From: Buddleja alternifolia
Taxonomy: Eukaryota; Streptophyta; Magnoliopsida; Lamiales; Scrophulariaceae
Direction: 5' to 3'
NCBI GenBank assembly: GCA_019426215.1
Contig: CM033393.1
Span: 47,866,645-47,930,644 of the forward strand
DNA length: 64,000 nt
Below, one piece after another: positions 60,844 to 64,000 of the stretch (position 1 is its first letter; each line of letters starts with the position of its first letter). The notes under the pieces were generated by a model. It saw nothing but the letters and a program-made list of their open reading frames with translations, made no database searches and had not been told where the DNA came from. The translations under genes were made by a program, and so were the position numbers.

Positions 60844-61951
60844 GCCTCATATATATACGACCCTATGATTACGACTACGAGTATAACCCAAGGCTTTTCA
60901 TCATCTAAGGAGGTACGTAAACAGTTTGGTCTAGTATCCAAGTGCAATCCCGACGTCTTATCATCACCTTCATATTGTACGAAGCAACCCAAATTGAGGC
61001 ATACCAGTCCCCGAAATCAACCTAAATCAATATCCTAAAATGAATAAACCCTAATGTAACATTTAAAAGCCATTAGGTCTAATTGTACACTTCATTGATT
61101 GTTTTTTTTTTTTTGCTACTGATGATGAGGGGGTTACCCTAGTGCGTACACTTCATAGATTAAGAAATTAAGCCAATTAAAGTACCTAGCAAAAAATTGG
61201 TGGAAAAACTGATAAGGCCCCCATAGGCCATAAGGCCCATAACTCAATATATCATTTTATTTTCTCATTTATTTTTAAGATACCATTTTCTCTTCCCACC
61301 AGAAAAAAAAAAAAAAAAGAGAAAAAAATGGAAACTGAAGAGCTGAATGAAATGGAAATGCGAGCTACCTAACAGAGAGTAAATAGCTGTCAATCTCAAA
61401 CAGAGTGAAAAATATACATACAACCAGAGAATATTATAATATTTGGAGAAAGAGAGCTAGACGAACACGGGTTAGGGTTTGATTATTCTGCTTTTTGTCA
61501 ACTCTGGAAATGGATTGTTTGATCGCTGTATAAGGTATCGCATCTCAAATTCAATATATATATATATATATATTCATAGTTTCTTTACTGTGTTTTTGCC
61601 GGTTGAATTTGCATCAATGACACAATCGTTTTGCTCAAATGATTTTGTTATTTACTTCAAAGTATTAGACTTGGATCTGGTGAACGAGAGTACTATTTTG
61701 ACTTGAACTTGTAAATTTGTGTATGTCATTGTTTGTTAAGAGTTTGGAATCTTAAGTGTATGGCTTTTTCTTATTGAATTATGTTACATGAATAGGGTTT
61801 TGGCATTGGTGGCTGAATCAGATACTTGGATGATATAGTTGGCCTTGAATAAATTCACAAAATTCTGTCATCTCATGGCACATAATTAGGTCTACTTAGA
61901 TTGTGGGGCAAGACTTGACATTTGGTTCAAATCTATTTGACTATTTATACC
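60844..61951 (+). promoter_or_regulatory. Promoter, leader exon and leader intron of the F-box gene
   Basis: A donor-like TATAAG|GTATCG at 61534/61535 and an acceptor-like TAATTAG|GTCTAC at 61889/61890 suggest a leader intron of about 355 bases, which carries a (TA)n run at 61553-61570. The leader exon may begin near 61370-61440. The exact transcription start is unknown. Confidence 0.45.
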
Positions 61952-63265
61952 ATGATCGAAATGGGGGAAGCTTCCGTGTCGGGGTCTAGAACATCAAATT
62001 CGAGTTTGGTAAGAAGTAATTCTTTCCGAGAGGAGGATAATTTTCACCGTCAAACAAGTTTTGGTGGCAATGGTTCTAGGAATACCAGCCCTCTTAGTCG
62101 TATGGGATCGAGGAATACAAGCCCTTCTAGGCAGAAGTCGATTAAGACCAAACCACGGGGTTTAGATGAAGAAACTGTGGCCACGTTTAGTAAAATTGTC
62201 CAACCGGATATTCAGATGGAAGATAATATATGGGCCATGCTGCCAGAAGATCTGTTAAATGAAATCTTGGCTAGGATTCCACCATTCATGATATTTAGGC
62301 TCCGCTCTGTTTGCAAGAGATGGAATTCTATTTTGCAAGACAACAGTTTTTTGAAGTTTCATTCACAAGTGCCTTCCCACGGGCCTTGCCTTTTGACATA
62401 TTGGAAAAATTCACAAACTCCTCAATGTTCAGTATTTAGCTTGCCATTGAAGCAGTGGTTTAGGATTCCATTTACATTTCTACCACAATGGGCCTTTTGG
62501 TTGGTGGGTTCTTCAGGGGGCCTTGTATGTTTCTCGGGACTTGATGGGTTGGCTTTTAAAACTTTAGTTTGTAACCCGCTAACACAAACTTGGAGGACTT
62601 TGCCAAGTATGCATTTTAATCAGCAAAGACAATTAATTATGGTAGTTGATAGGAAGAATCGATCTTTTAAAGTTATAGCCACTAGTGATATCTATGGCGA
62701 CAAGTCTTTGCCCACTGAAGTATACGACTCAAAGCTAAACAAATGGCTTCTTCACCAAACTATGCCCGCTGTAAATCTTTGCTCCTCAAAGATGGCATTT
62801 TGTGATTCAAGATTGTATTTGGAAACTCTTTCTCCGCTTGGTTTAATGATGTATAGACTCGACACGGGGCATTGGGAACATATACCCGCAAAATTTCCCC
62901 GTTCATTGTTGGATGGATATCTCGTAGCTGGGACCCACAAACGCCTGTTTCTAGTTGGAAGAATAGGGCTTTATAGTACTCTTCAGAGTATGAGGATATG
63001 GGAGCTTGATCATGCAAAATTTGTTTGGGTTGAGGTAAGTAGGATGCCACCACGGTATTTTCGAGCTCTCTTGAGATTATCAGCTGAAAGATTTGAATGC
63101 TTTGGACAAGATAACTTGATATGTTTCACATCTTGGAACCAAGGGAAAGGTCTTCTCTACGATGTGGATAAGAAGGTGTGGTCTTGGATAGCTGGATGCG
63201 CTCTTCAATCGTACAACAGCCAGGTCTGCTTCTATGAGCCAAGATTTGATGCTATGATCTATTGA
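61952..63265 (+). CDS. F-box/kelch-type (galactose oxidase-like) protein
   Basis: Predicted substrate receptor of an SCF ubiquitin ligase. The coding region is one exon; ATG 61952 gives 437 residues, ATG 61961 gives 434 and cannot be excluded. Earlier in-frame sequence starts only at TTG. The N-terminal 70 residues are Ser/Asn/Arg-rich with GSRNTSP twice (residues 41-47 and 52-58), probably disordered and phosphorylated. The F-box is at about 96-130 ([33 protein letters not shown]), where it should bind the SKP1-type subunit. The rest forms a beta-propeller-like domain ([38 protein letters not shown]). By memory it most resembles Arabidopsis At5g15710. The substrate is unknown. Confidence 0.92.
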   Translation: MIEMGEASVSGSRTSNSSLVRSNSFREEDNFHRQTSFGGNGSRNTSPLSRMGSRNTSPSRQKSIKTKPRGLDEETVATFSKIVQPDIQMEDNIWAMLPEDLLNEILARIPPFMIFRLRSVCKRWNSILQDNSFLKFHSQVPSHGPCLLTYWKNSQTPQCSVFSLPLKQWFRIPFTFLPQWAFWLVGSSGGLVCFSGLDGLAFKTLVCNPLTQTWRTLPSMHFNQQRQLIMVVDRKNRSFKVIATSDIYGDKSLPTEVYDSKLNKWLLHQTMPAVNLCSSKMAFCDSRLYLETLSPLGLMMYRLDTGHWEHIPAKFPRSLLDGYLVAGTHKRLFLVGRIGLYSTLQSMRIWELDHAKFVWVEVSRMPPRYFRALLRLSAERFECFGQDNLICFTSWNQGKGLLYDVDKKVWSWIAGCALQSYNSQVCFYEPRFDAMIY

Positions 63266-64000
63266 CTTTGTCATTTGACCATGAGCACAAAGAAAGTAAT
63301 ATGGATATGCACAAAGCTTCTAAGGGCATATCAACTTAGCCTTGCACAGCTGTAAACAACTGAAACTCCTCATACATTTTCCATAATGAGCATTATAATC
63401 TTATGCGGTAACCGTTGTTGATATGCTGTTTCTTTTTTGTGTTGCTTAATTTCTCTGTGCATATTCCTTAAGAGTGTGATGATCATCTTTGAATTAGTGC
63501 TACTCTGCAGTTGCCATATTTTATGAGTAATAAGTAATAACCCAATTTTGCACCTTCAAATCACCTTTAAAAGTTTTGAAGGATTCTGTTTAAACATAAA
63601 GCAAGTTTGTGGTTTATTTCAAAAGCCCATTGCAACAATTTTTGCTAGTTGTTAATTCTGTGAAGTTTTATGAGCGCTTGTCTTTTGGTTTAAAATTCTG
63701 CACTCTGAAGACAGATGTTCCTCACGATACGAGAGACCATAACTGTAAGTACACTTGATTCAAACAAGTTATGGGTGCAGTAATTGTTTTATTGCAATCT
63801 ACGCGCAGATGTGTGGTCGTAAAGTTGTGTTAAATATATCGTCTATGTATGTTGATAATTAGTTTTAAGCTCTCAGTTATAGGTTTCAACTAAATCTTGA
63901 CTAGGATTCGCGCGCCTGTGTCTAACACCAATTTATCCACGTTATATTAGAGAAGAGCTCAACATCTATGGTCCTTTCTTCGAGTGTTCGTTTTTCTCTG
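63266..64000 (+). other. 3' UTR and flank of the F-box gene
   Basis: AT-rich sequence after the stop codon, with AATAAG-type words near 63527-63536. No further gene is visible before the window ends. Confidence 0.5.

Overview
This is nuclear DNA of a flowering plant, a core eudicot by the proteins, though I cannot name the species. The signs are split genes with GT-AG introns, AT-rich introns and intergenic DNA, plant-specific proteins (a WIT nuclear-envelope protein, an F-box/kelch protein) and plant transposons (Copia, hAT-like, Mutator-like, tRNA-derived SINE). Several conceptual start codons upstream of the true ATGs are only TTG, so starts were chosen from ATG position and family comparison.

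Layout: (1) 1-2760, minus strand: 5' part of a WIT1/WIT2 gene leaving the window on the left, with a triple G-box just upstream. (2) 2790-12053: a gene-free repeat block holding three copies of one SINE family with target duplications, an hAT-like element, a long-TIR element with a SINE nested in it, and a 1.5-kb foldback element. (3) 12054-17708: a young but defective Copia retrotransposon. (4) 18784-21830, plus: amino acid transporter of the AVT6 type, 5 exons. (5) 22073-23940: two or more related repeats. (6) 24429-40917, minus: a 17-exon Furry/Tao3/MOR2-PAG1-like gene of 2145 codons. (7) 41505-46160: hAT-like element with a nested MITE, a 0.9-kb foldback element and a LINE RNase H remnant. 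(8) 46292-53993, plus: kanadaptin-like FHA protein, 12 exons. (9) 55315-58654, minus: ABHD17-like hydrolase, 6 exons, with a 10-residue repeat tail. (10) 61952-63265, plus: intronless-CDS F-box/kelch protein.

The genes do not form a pathway. Their neighbourhood looks ancestral: from memory, relatives of neighbouring pairs here are also close together in Arabidopsis (an FRY-like gene with this F-box gene; an AVT6 gene with kanadaptin; an AVT6 gene with an ABHD17-like gene). The most unusual non-coding signals are the foldback element at 9893-11431, built of three degenerate direct repeats mirrored into three inverted ones, and a window-wide scatter of nearly perfect short tandem duplications (37-304 bp period), all outside functional exons.

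No rRNA, tRNA, CRISPR, operon or bacterial-type feature was seen. Exon borders were derived by hand from splice consensus, reading-frame continuity and protein family knowledge; all six gene models keep frame across every junction.
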